DNA of 64,000 nucleotides from Beroe forskalii (Eukaryota > Ctenophora > Nuda > Beroida > Beroidae), in assembly GCA_011033025.1 (NCBI GenBank), contig WFMF01000048.1, positions 124,001 through 188,000 of the forward strand, given 5' to 3'. The position numbers and the translations under genes are program-made. Shown here piece by piece: positions 37,080 through 48,094 of the stretch. The notes below the pieces were generated by a model. The model worked only from the letters and a program-made list of their open reading frames with translations, searched no databases and had not been told where the DNA came from. Within the stretch, counting starts at the first letter, position 1. Each line of letters starts with the position of its first letter.

Positions 37080-37665
37080 AAAAGTGGTATCACAATCTTA
37101 TCTCAAAGTTCTTGTCTGGAACTCCAGAAGTATTAATAACAAATGTTCAGATACTATGTGCTTACTTCAAGATGACTCAATAGATGTTGCACTCCTCCTG
37201 AAGCCACAATACTGACCAATCAAATGCTATCACTGCTGACATAAAATCATATGGATATACAATCTTACATGACCATAGATCAAACACAAAGGGTGGTGGT
37301 GCTGCCCTTTGTTCAAGTCTTCTCTCCAGTTTAATCCTGTTTATTTGAAAGTCAATGGTATCAGCACATTTGAATACCCTTCTGCTGCTCTGAACTGTTA
37401 TGTTGACATGAAAATCCTTTTCATCACAATTTACCGTACAGGCCAGTTATAAAAAGTTCTTTGAAGATCTTGACCATCTGCTAGAGTTGCTAGTATGAAA
37501 AGTGACTACATGCTGGTTGGTGGGGATTTTAATATCCACATGGGAGTCAATCAATGACTATTCTGCTGAACTTGAACAAGTAGCTGCTTCATATGGTTTT
37601 TATCAAGTAATAAATCAACCTACTCATATCAATGGTGGCTTGATAGATCTTCTATTTGACAACAT
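37080..37665 (+). pseudogene. APE-type endonuclease fragment, copy B
   Basis: Retains the WNSRSINNK and GGDFN regions in broken frames. The SDH end is deleted. Confidence 0.65.
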
Positions 37666-37904
37666 GACATGATGATTTTTGAGTGTCCCCAAAAAATAGC
37701 GGATTACACATATTCAAAAACTCTTTTGACGAATAATGAGTAAAATTACACCAATTACTCATATTCAAAAATTCAATTTTTCTGATTCTCCCTTTTATTC
37801 TGAATTCTGATCTTGTACCGGAAACATTGTGCGGCGTTGTTAATTTGTTTGGATAACATTATCTTCATCTGGATATTTCATCTACATTGGGTAACATGCA
37901 CTGA

Positions 37905-38306
37905 TTAGGTTAACTTGGGGAAAAGAAATGGAATGCAGTGTGTTGCTGTGTAGTGTGTACTGCGTGTGTACTTATGGTTCTCTGATTGATGCTTTGATGT
38001 AATTCTTAGTTTATTTATGGAAATGATTGCATCTATTGTAAGATAGTCTCCTCCAGGAATCCTCCTATTCTGCCTTGATCTATTTGCAATTGCTTTTCCA
38101 ACCCGTTCCAACGGGACCTCGGGACATGGATTTACATGAAGTTTCCCTGTACGTGCTATTACTTTCCTGTTTTGTTTTTTTTTTTTATTATTGTTAGCCT
38201 TGTGCCTCTGTTGAGCTTCTTGTGAATTTATCTCCGTTGTTTTTGAACATTGACCAGTCCATTGAGCTCTAGATTTAACATTTTCCTCTATTTTGTTTAT
38301 CAACAA
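37905..38306 (-). other. Unrecognised 133-codon open frame
   Basis: Lys/Asn/Arg-rich with a Lys run encoded by a T13-like tract. No family recognised. It could be a fragment of a basic transposon protein or chance, and I cannot show it is a gene. Confidence 0.2.
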
Positions 38307-38309
38307 TCA

Positions 38310-39167
38310 ACATTCGACGATTCATGTACCCACGTTCTACTTAAGTATTCATTTTTTCGAGTTTTGACATCCCACAACTTATAGTTACGTTTGATTCTTG
38401 ATAGTTTTGATGATTTATTAAAGTTAAAATGTATTCAGATTCCACAAGACAGTAAAAAGTAGGTACACCTGCACCATAAAATTTCGAACGTTTTTCCTAT
38501 GCTCACTGTTAATCCGCGGATCTGCGGATTGCGCGCATTCTCAGCGCGCAAATAGTGAACGTTTCGTTCTGCATCAAGTCAACGCAGCAAACAATTTCAT
38601 AGATGTCCGATTCCCGAATGTTATTTTTTTGCAAATCGCTTACGATGGCTGAGTTGCAATTTATCCAGCATGCAATTATTGTTCAAATTAGCTAGGCAAA
38701 AGCTCCCTCAGTCTTTGATTACAATTGAGCACCTTTTCTTTGAAACAGTTAACAGCTCTTTATTAAGTGATAAAATTGCAAGGAATAATCAAATAAATTT
38801 TAATGGGGCTGGCAAGTTGGATACACAGACTCACCCCATCTCGCCAGTTGCCAGCCCCATTGAATAAATTTGATCAAAACCGGTAAGGATGTCCAATTTA
38901 TTTAATCCATAGTCCATAAGTGTTACCATGATGCTAATTGGTGCATGTCTTTTGTCATTTTTCACGGCAACACTCGTCTAAATACAGTTCTCCTGCTATG
39001 TTCTTATCTCAAGAAACTTGTCTTGTCTAACAGTAACATCAGTCGATTTTGACCCCCTTTCGGGCTATTTGCTCTGACAACATTTAGCTATTAACACAGC
39101 GTAGCACTGATTCCAGTTCATCCTGATTACCTCATCATATGAGATTGAGATGAATCTATAAAGGAGG
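38310..39167. other. Gene-free spacer with a hairpin
   Basis: Contains an inverted repeat at 38789-38872 (AATGGGGCTGGCAA and its complement, arms extended by AT-rich sequence) and CCGCGGATCTGCGG near 38513-38528. No gene seen. Confidence 0.6.
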
Positions 39168-40140
39168 TTGTTTCACTGTAGTTTACGGTTCACTCTTGAC
39201 ACCAGTCTGCGATCAACAATTGACCTCAGTGTACGGTCCAAACTAGGCACCAGTCTAAATTTCACACTTGAAACCAATCTACGTTCTACCATTGATACCA
39301 CTCTACGTTCCACCATTGATACCACTCTACGTTCCACACTTGACACCAGTTTAACTTTAAGTTCCACATTTTACTCCAATCTACGTTCTGTACTTTTCTA
39401 CAAATCTACGTAATTCCAAATTAAATAGATACTGCAGTTTACGTTGCACACTTAACTCCAATTTACATTCCACGCTCCGGTCCAACTTGACACCAGTATT
39501 CGGTTCACATTTTACAGCAGTCTACGATCTACATTTTCCAGCAGTCTACGTTCCACATTTTACAGCAGTCTATGTTCCACAGCTGGCTACATCTACACTT
39601 TACTCCAATCTACGTTCCACTTACCACTTTACCACTGTGGAACGTAGATTGGGAGTAAAGTGTGCAACCGGTGTAAAGTGTGAAACGTAAAAGTATGCTG
39701 GTGTCAATTTAGTTTCAAGTTGGAAAATTGACTGAAGTCCAGTGTCAAACGTAGCCTGGAACATATACTGAAGTATAAAAGTGAGGAACGTAGACTGGAG
39801 TTAAGTTTGAAACGTAGACTGGAGTAACTGTAATTGGCAATGGTGGAACGAAGACTGATTTCAAGTTGGGATGAAGACTGGAGTGAAAAATATATTGGTG
39901 TCAAGTAACATATTGGAACGTTGACAAGAATTAAGTGTGTAAAGAACTTCTTTCCACACTTCAAAGAAGACTGGTGTCAAGTATGAACCGTAGAATGGTG
40001 CCTATTTTGGACCGTATACTACAAAGTCTAATTGGAACATTGATATGTAGAAAAGTGCAGAACGTAGATTGGAAAAAAGTGTGGAACTTAAACTGGTGGA
40101 ACGTAGACTGGTATCAAATGTGTATTTTAGGATGGAGGGT
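39168..40140. repeat. CTACGTTCCAC minisatellite in inverted halves
   Basis: Units of about 24-32 nt built on CAGTCTACGTTCCACA run forward from 39168 to about 39630. From about 39632 onward they appear as the reverse complement (GTGGAACGTAGACTGG). The array is therefore a large imperfect palindrome centred near 39630. Confidence 0.85.
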
Positions 40141-40149
40141 CGTATGTAA

Positions 40150-40245
40150 GTAGGGGGGGCAACCCCCTCAATTTTGGTGGATATAAAAAATCGCCAATAG
40201 GGGGTTTAATTTTGGGGGGTTTTGGGGGGCTTAATTTTCAGTGTC
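40150..40245. repeat. G-rich flank of the GGTACC satellite, left copy
   Basis: GGGGGGCAACCCCC, GTGGATATAA and TTTAATTTTGGGGGG motifs, repeated to the right of the array at 41308-41425. Multiple runs of five or more G could form quadruplexes. Confidence 0.75.
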
Positions 40246-40289
40246 AAAACAACCTTAACTGTGAAAAAAGGGGCATTTTTGCACCATTT

Positions 40290-41275
40290 CAAAATGGTAC
40301 CATTTATGTTCACTATTTTTGACTACTTCTTTCCAAATGGTACCAATTTTGTTCATGATTTTTGGCACATTTTCTAAATGGTACCATTTTTGTTCATAAT
40401 TTTTGGAACTTTTTTGAAAAGGTACCATTTTTGTTCGTGATTTTTGGCACTTTTTTGAAATGGTACCGTTTGTGTTTGTTCGTGATTTTTGACACATTCT
40501 CCAAATGGTACCATTTTTGGTCTTGATTTTTGGCACTTTTTTGAAATGGTACCATTTTTGTTTCCGATTCTTGACACATTTTACAAATGGTACCATTTTG
40601 TTCATAATTTTTGGAACTTTTTGAAATGGTACCATTTTGTTCGAGTTTTTGGAACTTTTTGAAATGGTACCGTTTGTTTTGTTCGTGATTTTTTGGCAAT
40701 TTATCCAAATGGTACCATTTTTGTTCGTGATTTTTGGCACCTTTTTGAAATGGTACCATTTTTGTTTCCGGTTTTGGCACATTTTCCAAATGGTACCCTT
40801 TTCTGTTTCTGATTTTTCCACGATTTTTAAATGATACCATTTTTGGTCGTGATCTTTGGCGATTTTTTTGAAATGGTACCATTTTTGTTCGTGATTTTTG
40901 GCACTTTTTGAAATGGTACGGTACCATTTTTGTTTCCGGTTTTTGACACATTTTCCAAATGGTACCATTTTTTGCATATTTTTGGAACTGTTTTGAAATG
41001 GTACCATTTTTGTTCGTGATTTTTCACTCATTTTCCAAATGGTACCAATTTTCGTTTCTGATTTTGGCACCTTTTTGAAATGGTACCGTTTTTGTTTCAG
41101 GTTTTCAGCCCTTTAATTAAATGGTACCAATTTTGTTTTTGATTTTTGGCATCATTTTCAATTGGTACCTTTTTCGTTTCTGATTTTTCAGACGTATCCT
41201 TTTGAAATGGTACCAAATTTGTGTCCGATTTTTTGCGCTTTTTCGAAATGGTACCTTTTTTGTTGCTTAATTTTG
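40290..41275. repeat. 41-45 bp satellite with GGTACC in each unit
   Basis: About 22 units; GGTACC occurs at 40296, 40339, 40380, 40421, 40462, 40507 and on. Each unit is AAATGGTACCATTTTTGTT plus a TGATTTTTGGCACTTTTT-type remainder. The long minus-strand frames in two registers are repeat translations rich in Lys, Trp and Tyr, not a recognised gene. Confidence 0.9.
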
Positions 41276-41307
41276 ACCCATTTTAGACCCATTTTTGCTG
41301 TCGATAG

Positions 41308-41425
41308 GGGGTTTAATTTTGGGGGGTTTAATTTTGGGGGGTTTAATTTAGCCCCCCAGGTGGATATAACAAATTGCCAATGGGGGGCTTAATTTTGGGG
41401 GGTTTTGGGGTTGCCCCCCTAAGCA
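41308..41425. repeat. G-rich flank of the GGTACC satellite, right copy
   Basis: TTTAATTTTGGGGGG repeated three times plus GTGGATATAACAAATTGCC, matching 40150-40245 in direct orientation. Suggests the satellite sits inside a larger repeat unit or element. Confidence 0.75.
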
Positions 41426-41624
41426 TGCCAATGACTCCCTGGTGAACCCCTACTGACCACTTGCTGATCATTATTCTAACATTTATCATTACTGTTTTGA
41501 ATCCGTTAAAATATCACTCAACCTTATGATGTCAACGCTTTACTGGTCAATGACCAGTGATCGATCAATGCACCCTCAACGCACCATGGGACCGTGAACA
41601 CACTTATGGTTGGGTTAGTTATGT

Positions 41625-42195
41625 TAGTCAAGTCAGTCAAATTAGTCAAGTCAGTCAAGTTAGCTCGATCAAGATAGTCTAGTCAGTCAGGTCAGTCTTG
41701 ACTGACATGACTGACCTGACCTGACTGACCTGACTGACCTGACTGACTTGACTGACTTGACTGACCTGACTGACTTGACTGACTTGACTGACTTGACTGA
41801 CTTGACTGACTTGACTGACTTGACTGACTTGACTGACTTGACTGACTTGACTGACTTGACTGACTTGACTGACTTGACTGACTTGACTGACTTGACTGAC
41901 TTGACTGACTTGACTGACTTGACTGACTTGACTGACTTGACTGACTTGACTGACTTGGACTGACTTGGACTGACTTGACTGACTTGACTGACTTGACTGA
42001 CTTGGACTGACTGACTGACTTGACTGACTTTGACTTGACTTGACTTGACTGACTTGACTGACTTGACTGACTTGACTGACTTGACTGACTCGACTGACCT
42101 GACTGACTGACTGACCTGACTGACTGACTGACTGACCTGACTGACTCGACTGACTCGACTGACCTGACTGACTTGACTGACTTGGACTGACTTGA
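41625..42195. repeat. 9-bp satellite TTGACTGAC
   Basis: More than 50 units of (T/C)TGACTGAC. A short block in the opposite orientation (CAAGTCAGT) at 41625-41697 precedes it, giving a fold-back at about 41697. Confidence 0.95.
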
Positions 42196-42615
42196 GTCGA
42201 GTCGATTCGAGTCGAGTCGAGTCGAGTCGAGTTCGATTCGAGTCGATTCGAGTCGATTCGAGTCGATTCGAGTCGATTCGAGTCGATTCGAGTCGAATCG
42301 ACTCGAGTCGATTCGAGTCGATTCGAGTCGATTCGCTTCGAGTCCATTCGAGTCGTGTCGAGTCGAGTCGTCGAGTCGAATCGAGTCTTCGATTCGTCGA
42401 GTCGAGCCGAGTCGTAGAGTCGAATCGAGTTGTCGAGTCGTCAACTCAAGTCGAGTACCGTCGAGTCGAGTACCGTCGAGTCGAGTACCGTCGAGTCGAG
42501 TACCGTCGAGTCGAGTACCGTCGAGTCGAGTACCGTCGAGTCGAGTCGTTGAGTCGAATCGACTCGAATCGAGTTGTCGGGTCGAGTTGTCGGTTGCTCG
42601 AGTCAATGAATCGAT
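42196..42615. repeat. TCGAGTCGATTC / GTACCGTCGAGTCGA satellite
   Basis: Short units of 10-12 nt (GAGTCGATTC), then six exact 15-nt units (GAGTACCGTCGAGTC), nearly all self-complementary at the TCGA core. Confidence 0.95.
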
Positions 42616-42629
42616 GACTCGACTCGACT

Positions 42630-43145
42630 GGAACTAAGCTGAATCGGCTCTCAGCTGAATCCGTTTAGCAGTATCTGATTACCTGAATCCTCTCAGCTAT
42701 ATCCGCTTTTAGCTAAATCCGCTAAACTGAATCCTCTCAGCTGAATCCGTTAAGCTAAGCGGATCCGCTTAGCACTAGCAGTAGCTTAGCAGATCGGCCA
42801 AGCTCAAGCTGAATCCGCTAAACCGAGTCGGGTCAACGAATCGATGACTCGACTCGAATAAATCGGCTAAACTGAATCTTCTAGTTCTAAGCTGAATCCA
42901 CTAAACTGAATCCGCTAAGGCACTAAACCGAATCCTCTCAGCTGAATCCGTTAAGCTAAGCAGATCCGCTTAGCACTAGCAGTAGCTAAGCAGATCTACA
43001 CAGCAATAGCTGAATCCGCAAAACCTTAACCGAATCCTCTCAGGCAGTCAGCTGAATCCTCTCAGATGAATATCGAATCCGCTGAGCTGAATCCATTGAG
43101 CTAAGCGGATCCGCTTAGCAGTAGCTTAGCGGATCCGCTTAGGTA
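42630..43145. repeat. CTGAATCCGCT-based degenerate repeat
   Basis: AGCTGAATCCGCTAA and AGCTTAGCGGATCCGCTTAGC motifs in variable order. The latter is itself palindromic. Confidence 0.85.
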
Positions 43146-43429
43146 CTTTGAGTTTTCTTAGTTCTCTTGACTCTTTTGTTCTCTCGTTTACTTGATGCTG
43201 CCATCTTTGAGTAATTTTGCTAAATCTGCTTAGTCGAATCCGCTCCTGCTGAAGTATTAAGAGATTAAACAAAGAAACAAACTCGATTGCGATCTGGATT
43301 AGTTCATGCGTTTTTTCAGAAGCTGGTCTTCAGTATTATAGTATTGGTAAGCTTTAAAAGTTGAAACAGTAGACCAAGCCAGGCCACTGCCATAAGCAAT
43401 TCCTACAATTCCTCTGCCATCAGATCACA

Positions 43430-44050
43430 GATCCGCGAACGCGCACAGTATAACAATCGCGCGCGCGGAAGCAACCAGCGCACAAAGTACTAGCAGACGG
43501 GTCACGTGATAAGACACGTGACATGACGTCACGAATCACAAAAAGGCCCTGCGGACAAGGAAGGCATTGCCCAATTTCAAAAAACTTGATATATTCGTGA
43601 TCAGCTCACTGAGATCTACCAGTGGACCATTGAGCCCAAAAAACTTTGAAAAAAGGGCGCACCCTAGCGCTTCCCCAGCACGTGTCCCGTAGGGAAGCGC
43701 ACGGCGTGTACACACACCTATGCAGGCTTAGGAAAGGGTATGTCAACATCGCATCAGATAATAGTCAATAAGATGTTATATGAAAATTAAATTTCATCAA
43801 ATTATTTCCTATCCCTGGGAAATTATTGACGCGCGCGCGGCTTTTTGAAGAATTAAAGCTCAGAGAAATCTACAACAGAATTCTGTTGTAGATTTGTAGT
43901 TAATAACAGACCCTCGATGAGAATCAGCGCCGCGCGGCGCTGATTCGCGAGAGGGTCTGTCAACGTCAGACAATAAGATGTTACCCTACCCCGCGCGCGC
44001 AATGTTCCACATTCAAATTTGGACGGCCACATTTGCGCACGCACGCGCAG
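43430..44050. mobile_element. GC-rich nested foldback element
   Basis: Contains two CACGTG boxes (43503-43508, 43515-43520) beside TGACGTCA, and a perfect palindrome AATCTACAACAG|AATTC...TTGTAGATT (43867-43894). It also has ACAGACCCTC...GAGGGTCTGT around the core AATCAGCGCCGCGCGGCGCTGATT (about 43907-43960). Core and flanks recur at 49.2 kb. Confidence 0.7.
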
Positions 44051-44584
44051 AAGAAATATTTTCTATTCTACTATTATATTTTCTTAATTCTGACTTGAGA
44101 TTGAGGGTACCTTGTGAAGGTATGAAATAATAATGAAGTATTTTGATTGCCGATTTTATTCTATTTTTCGACACCTTGGACAGCTCGTTGTGGTTATTCG
44201 TGTTGTGGAATTTGGCAATTACAGTGTTTTATTACCTTGGATATACAGTGTGGAAACGAAGGATGAAGTTTATTAGATAATTCTATTGATTGAGCTCAGT
44301 CTAGCATGTGTTAATCTGAATTTTCAAGTTTCAAAAATCACAAGGAATATAATATTTAGAATAGTTTCACAGAGAACAACTTACAACGTTACCACTCAAA
44401 TCATCTTTATCTCTGACAATTAATATTAATATTTACTTTCTTCTTAATTCAAATATATTTAATTTGTTTGTGTAAAATAAATTTTCTTGTTTTCCTCAAT
44501 TTTCTTGTTTTCCTCATATATTGTTTTTGTGAGCAGTGATGGTTAAATACCATAACTCTTAAACTAAACTAAACTAAACTATGC

Positions 44585-44690
44585 TACTTCATAACTTCCT
44601 AAGCCTGCATAGGTGTGTGTAGGCACTGTGTACTTCCCTGAGGAAGCACGACGATAACAGGGTATACATGTTTAGCAACTTCATAACCAG
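44585..44690. mobile_element. Short foldback family fragment
   Basis: TTCCTAAGCCTGCATAGGTGTGTGTA...CTTCCCTGAGGAAGC resembles the edge of the elements at 19.42-19.48 and 43.67-43.74 kb. Confidence 0.5.
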
Positions 44691-44800
44691 CATAGGCACG
44701 ATTATGACCAGTATTTAGATCGTTTCTTCAGAACAAAAATATTCCCCAAATTTACTCCCAAACAATGTCCCCACTCACAACTGCATAGATTAATAAAAGC

Positions 44801-44900
44801 NNNNNNNNNNNNNNNNNNNNNNNNNNNNNNNNNNNNNNNNNNNNNNNNNNNNNNNNNNNNNNNNNNNNNNNNNNNNNNNNNNNNNNNNNNNNNNNNNNNN
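44801..44900. other. Assembly gap (100 N)
   Basis: Exactly 100 N, which normally marks a gap of unknown length. It lies at the edge of a minisatellite and on the side where the rest of the MICU-like gene should be. Confidence 0.99.
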
Positions 44901-45660
44901 GGGTGTGTGGGGATAAGATAGCCACCTGGGCAGGGGTGTGAAGACTGGGAGGGTGAAGATAGCCACCTGGGAGGGTGTGAAGACTGGGAGGGGTGTGAGG
45001 ATAGCCACCTGGGAGGGGGTGTGAAGACTGGGAGGGGTGTGTGAGGATAGCCACCTGGGAGGGGTGTGAAGACTGGGAGGGTGTGAGGATAGCCACCTGG
45101 GAGGGGGTGTGAAGACTGGGAGGGAATGTGAGGATAGCCACCTGGGCAGGGGTGTGAAGACTGGGAGCATGTGTGAATAGCCACCTGGAGGGGTGAAGAC
45201 TGGGAGGGGTGTGTGGGATAGCCACCTGGGAGGGGTGTGAAGACTGGGAGGGGGTGTGAGGATGGCCACCTGGGAGGGGTGTGAAGACTGGGGGGTGTGG
45301 GGGGATAGCCACCTGGGAGGGGGTGTGAAGACTGGGAGGGTGTGTGAGGATAGCCACCTGGGAGGGGGTGTGAAGACTGGGAGGGGGTGTGAGGATAGCC
45401 ACCTGGGAGGGGTGTGAAGACTGGGAGGGGTGTGTGAGGATAGCCACCTGGGAGGTGTGTGAAGACTGGGAGGGGTGTGAAGATGGCCACCTGGGAGGGG
45501 TGTGAAGACTGGGAGGGGGTGTGTGGGGATAGCCACCTGGGAGGGTGTGAAGACTGGGAGGGGGGTGCATGTAGGAGTAGGGATAGCCACCTGGGAGGGT
45601 GTGAAGACTGGGAGGCATGTGTGAAGCCACCTGGGAGGGGGGTGTGAAGTCTAGGAAGCT
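44901..45660. repeat. G-rich minisatellite next to the gap
   Basis: About 16 units of 43-50 nt built on CCACCTGGGAGGGGTGTGAA and GACTGGGAGGGGTGTG(T)GAGGATAG. The Pro/Ser/His frames on the minus strand are repeat translations. Confidence 0.95.
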
Positions 45661-45907
45661 ATGTGAAGGCCCTACAGTCTGGGAGGAATGTGAGGATCAG
45701 TGAGTCGTGGTAGGAGGTTATTCATTTCCAGGCCCAGTTCACCAGCATTAATAAACAAAGTTATTTAACTGCAGTCAATACACAATGATATCATGGCAAT
45801 AATAATATCATGAACAACCAATGTTGTGAAGCAGCAGCACTGCATTACCAACTCAGATAAAGAGATAATAAGATTGGCGGACTGATTGAAATAATGAACA
45901 CATTCAC

Positions 45908-46013
45908 CTCAAAGTCCGGGAAATCGTTCATGAAGTTGGTAAACTGGCAGTACTGAGGGAATAGAATCTTCTTCCTCTTCTCTTCCGGTCTTGCCTCCAG
46001 TCTGTCTATGTAC
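45908..46013 (-). CDS. MICU2/3-like: MICU-like exon 6 (last one visible)
   Basis: 106 nt, phase 2 to 0, ends at GAG|GTGAAT, so at least one more exon must follow. None is found between 45907 and the minisatellite. Confidence 0.8.
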
Positions 46014-48094
46014 CTGAAGAAAGACTCAGTAAACATCGAAATGATGTCTTTGCAATCCACCCTTCATTGTGGATGATGAGAATACGTATAACACGCGAAA
46101 AGACAGAATTAAACTCCAATCGTGCAGAATAAGCAATAAAAGTACCTTGCTTTTCTAATGTCTGGAATGAAAGTCCTTTTTAGAAGCAATCTCATAAACT
46201 CATCATCCGTGATAAAGTCCTCTCCGTCAGAGAAAGCATCGAACTCAGCTTTCAGACACTGTCTCTGAACTCCGTGGAGAAACCGGGAGAACTGCTCAAA
46301 TACCACCTGCATGGAAAGATACCGGGTGAGCAAAGGTCAAATTAGTGGAATCGTCGATAAGTGTCACTTCAATTTGAAGAAATACGGGAATTATCAGGGA
46401 ATTATCAGGGAATTATTCCAGGCTATTCAACAGCATTTAAAATGTGACTGTAAGAAATAGAAGTTCTAAAAATGCAAGTATAAACTATCAGTAGTAATAC
46501 ATGTGAATAAGCCTTCTCACCTCTTGCTTCTGGTCTTCTCCAAAGAGCAGGACCTGCATTGTCGTGGTGGCTGCGTCAGAGGAGGCAGTCGTTCCTGTTG
46601 CGAGGTTCCCAATACTCATGAACTCCTCCTTTGTCAGGGTATTGGTGTGACTTTGATCCAGGATTTGGAAGTGTCTGAAGAACTGGTCCACTGGCTTCAC
46701 AACCACACCTGGTTGTTGTGGGTTTCAAATGAGTAAAATGACTTTAAATGAAGTACTATTGTAATTTGGTTTCTAAAATCTGCCATAGGAACTCAATGTA
46801 TACCTACTTACTAGGAACCGACCAGATCTCTTATCCAGTCTGGTCAACTCTGGGATCCGGCCGTTTTTTAGGCAATTCGGACCTGTCCAGTTTATGGAAA
46901 GTACCTGTCTCACACTAACAGAAATAGCAGTCTAAATAGTGGGTTGGTTTTAACACCCAAGAAAATCCCCCTGTTTTGACACCCCTACATGTTACCTTTG
47001 TCAAAGATCTGGTTTGATCTGTTTTAGAAAACTAAGTATACAAAATCTAGGATCCAGATTGGTCCAGTCCAGTAAACAAGATTTTTTCAGAGATCTGGCC
47101 CATTCAAGTCTAGTTTGAAAAAATTCGATCAGATCTTTTCCTAATTCTTACTACATGTATACTCACAATATCTATACTTACTCAATAAGAATAGAAACTC
47201 GGAGTATGATATAATGTAGTTAGGATTTTTCAGAAAATCCTCGTGATCAATGTGAATGCTTTTGCCACTTTCAATCATCTGATTATACTGTTTGGTTGTT
47301 AGCTCTGTGAATTCATCAGGATGGCTGGCATTTTGAGCACACGAAACAGCAGCAATGAAATCATTTCCTGCAAGGTGTTTCGTGACATCATGTTGCATTC
47401 AGTTTGCATAACTACACATTTACATATCGAGATATGATTGAAAAGATAAGGGGAGCCCAATTAGTACAGTCCCAGCATGTTGTAGGTATAAAACCAGCTC
47501 ACACTGGTTTCAGACTCATCCAAGTTTGTGTAACTGAGGTATTTGAATTGCAAATGAATTGCCAGAAAAAGTGAAAATACCAACCTGTCATATATGGCTC
47601 TGAGTTGTATGACAAGGAAGCATATGTGAGGAATCGTTTTCCAAGGATTGTCTTTCTATAGTAATCTGAAATATAATGGTGACTGAAAGATGTACCATAT
47701 TTTAAGAGAAATCCTAAACAATGCAGTATGTATATAATTTAAATATTGAGAATATATGGATTATGGAAATCCATGAACCAAGAATAGCTCTCAATGGATA
47801 CCATCAATTTATTTAGGATATAGCAAATCACCAGTGATATTACTTTTGCTTTGAAATGTTTTAATTTGACTACTTTATTCTATTTAAGTACATACCATTG
47901 GAAGGTGATGCTTTTGAAATGTGGGTTCCTTCTTCTTCATGTGATTTTGCAGATGCGCTAATAATCACAAAGCCAAGGAAGGAGCTAGCACCAAGGCATT
48001 TAATTGGTGTATATAGATGAGGTGGAATCCACTGCTTCTTATTGAATTTTACTCGAGTACTATAAATCAATCTTCTTGCAGAGTGTCTAAGCAT
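45908..48094 (-). CDS. MICU2/3-like: MICU2/3-like mitochondrial calcium uptake protein (C-terminus missing)
   Basis: Six minus-strand exons join in frame: 48094-47896, 47665-47585, 47367-47182, 46708-46521, 46306-46146 and 46013-45908. They give 307 residues. The N-terminus is Arg-rich with a hydrophobic stretch (LGASSFLGFVIISASA), as expected for a mitochondrial presequence and anchor. It then follows the MICU order: RFLTYASL..PYMT, a helical linker, ISYSEFLFLLS, EF-hand 1, TTMQVLLFG, FSRFLHGVQ..EF and FTNFMNDFPDFE. Family members gate the mitochondrial calcium uniporter from the intermembrane space. EF-hand 1 (DQSHTNTLTKEE) lacks most acidic ligands. Known MICU2 proteins are about 430 residues, so roughly 120 residues including EF-hand 2 are absent, probably in or beyond the assembly gap. 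MICU2 versus MICU3 is not resolved. Confidence 0.8.
46146..46306 (-). CDS. MICU2/3-like: MICU-like exon 5
   Basis: 161 nt, phase 0 to 2. Encodes FEQFSRFLHGVQ..LKAEFDAFSDG and a second EF-like helix pair. Confidence 0.85.
46521..46708 (-). CDS. MICU2/3-like: MICU-like exon 4 (EF-hand 1)
   Basis: 188 nt, phase 1 to 0. Encodes the degenerate EF-hand 1 and the TTMQVLLFGED segment. Confidence 0.85.
47182..47367 (-). CDS. MICU2/3-like: MICU-like exon 3
   Basis: 186 nt, phase 1 to 1, GTAAGT donor. Encodes GNDFIAAV through ISYSEFLFLL. Confidence 0.85.
47585..47665 (-). CDS. MICU2/3-like: MICU-like exon 2
   Basis: 81 nt, phase 1 to phase 1, encoding GKRFLTYASL..SEPYMT, a conserved start of the MICU fold. 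Confidence 0.8.
47896..48094 (-). CDS. MICU2/3-like: MICU-like exon 1 (presequence)
   Basis: ATG at 48094-48092 giving MLRHSARRLIYS; the codons just upstream have no closer ATG. Ends at the GTATGT donor in phase 1. Confidence 0.7.

Larger units (their letters stand above)
34997..37850 (+). mobile_element. Decayed non-LTR retrotransposon body, copy B
   Basis: Direct tandem copy of 31913-34960 (offset about 3.08 kb) with many 1-2 nt indels. It has a deletion of roughly 190 nt removing the end of the endonuclease domain (junction near 37660). Flanking sequence continues with no poly-A or clear target-site duplication. Confidence 0.8.

Noticed and set aside
39168-42615. CRISPR-like array
   Set aside because: Units adjoin without unique spacers and vary in length, the genome is eukaryotic, and no cas genes are present.
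41679-42617. Ser/Gln/Asp/Arg-rich frames of up to 304 codons
   Set aside because: Produced by the 9-bp and TCGA satellites, which have no stops in several registers.
44702-45647. Pro/His/Ser-rich frames running through the N gap
   Set aside because: Repeat translation, and it includes unknown bases.
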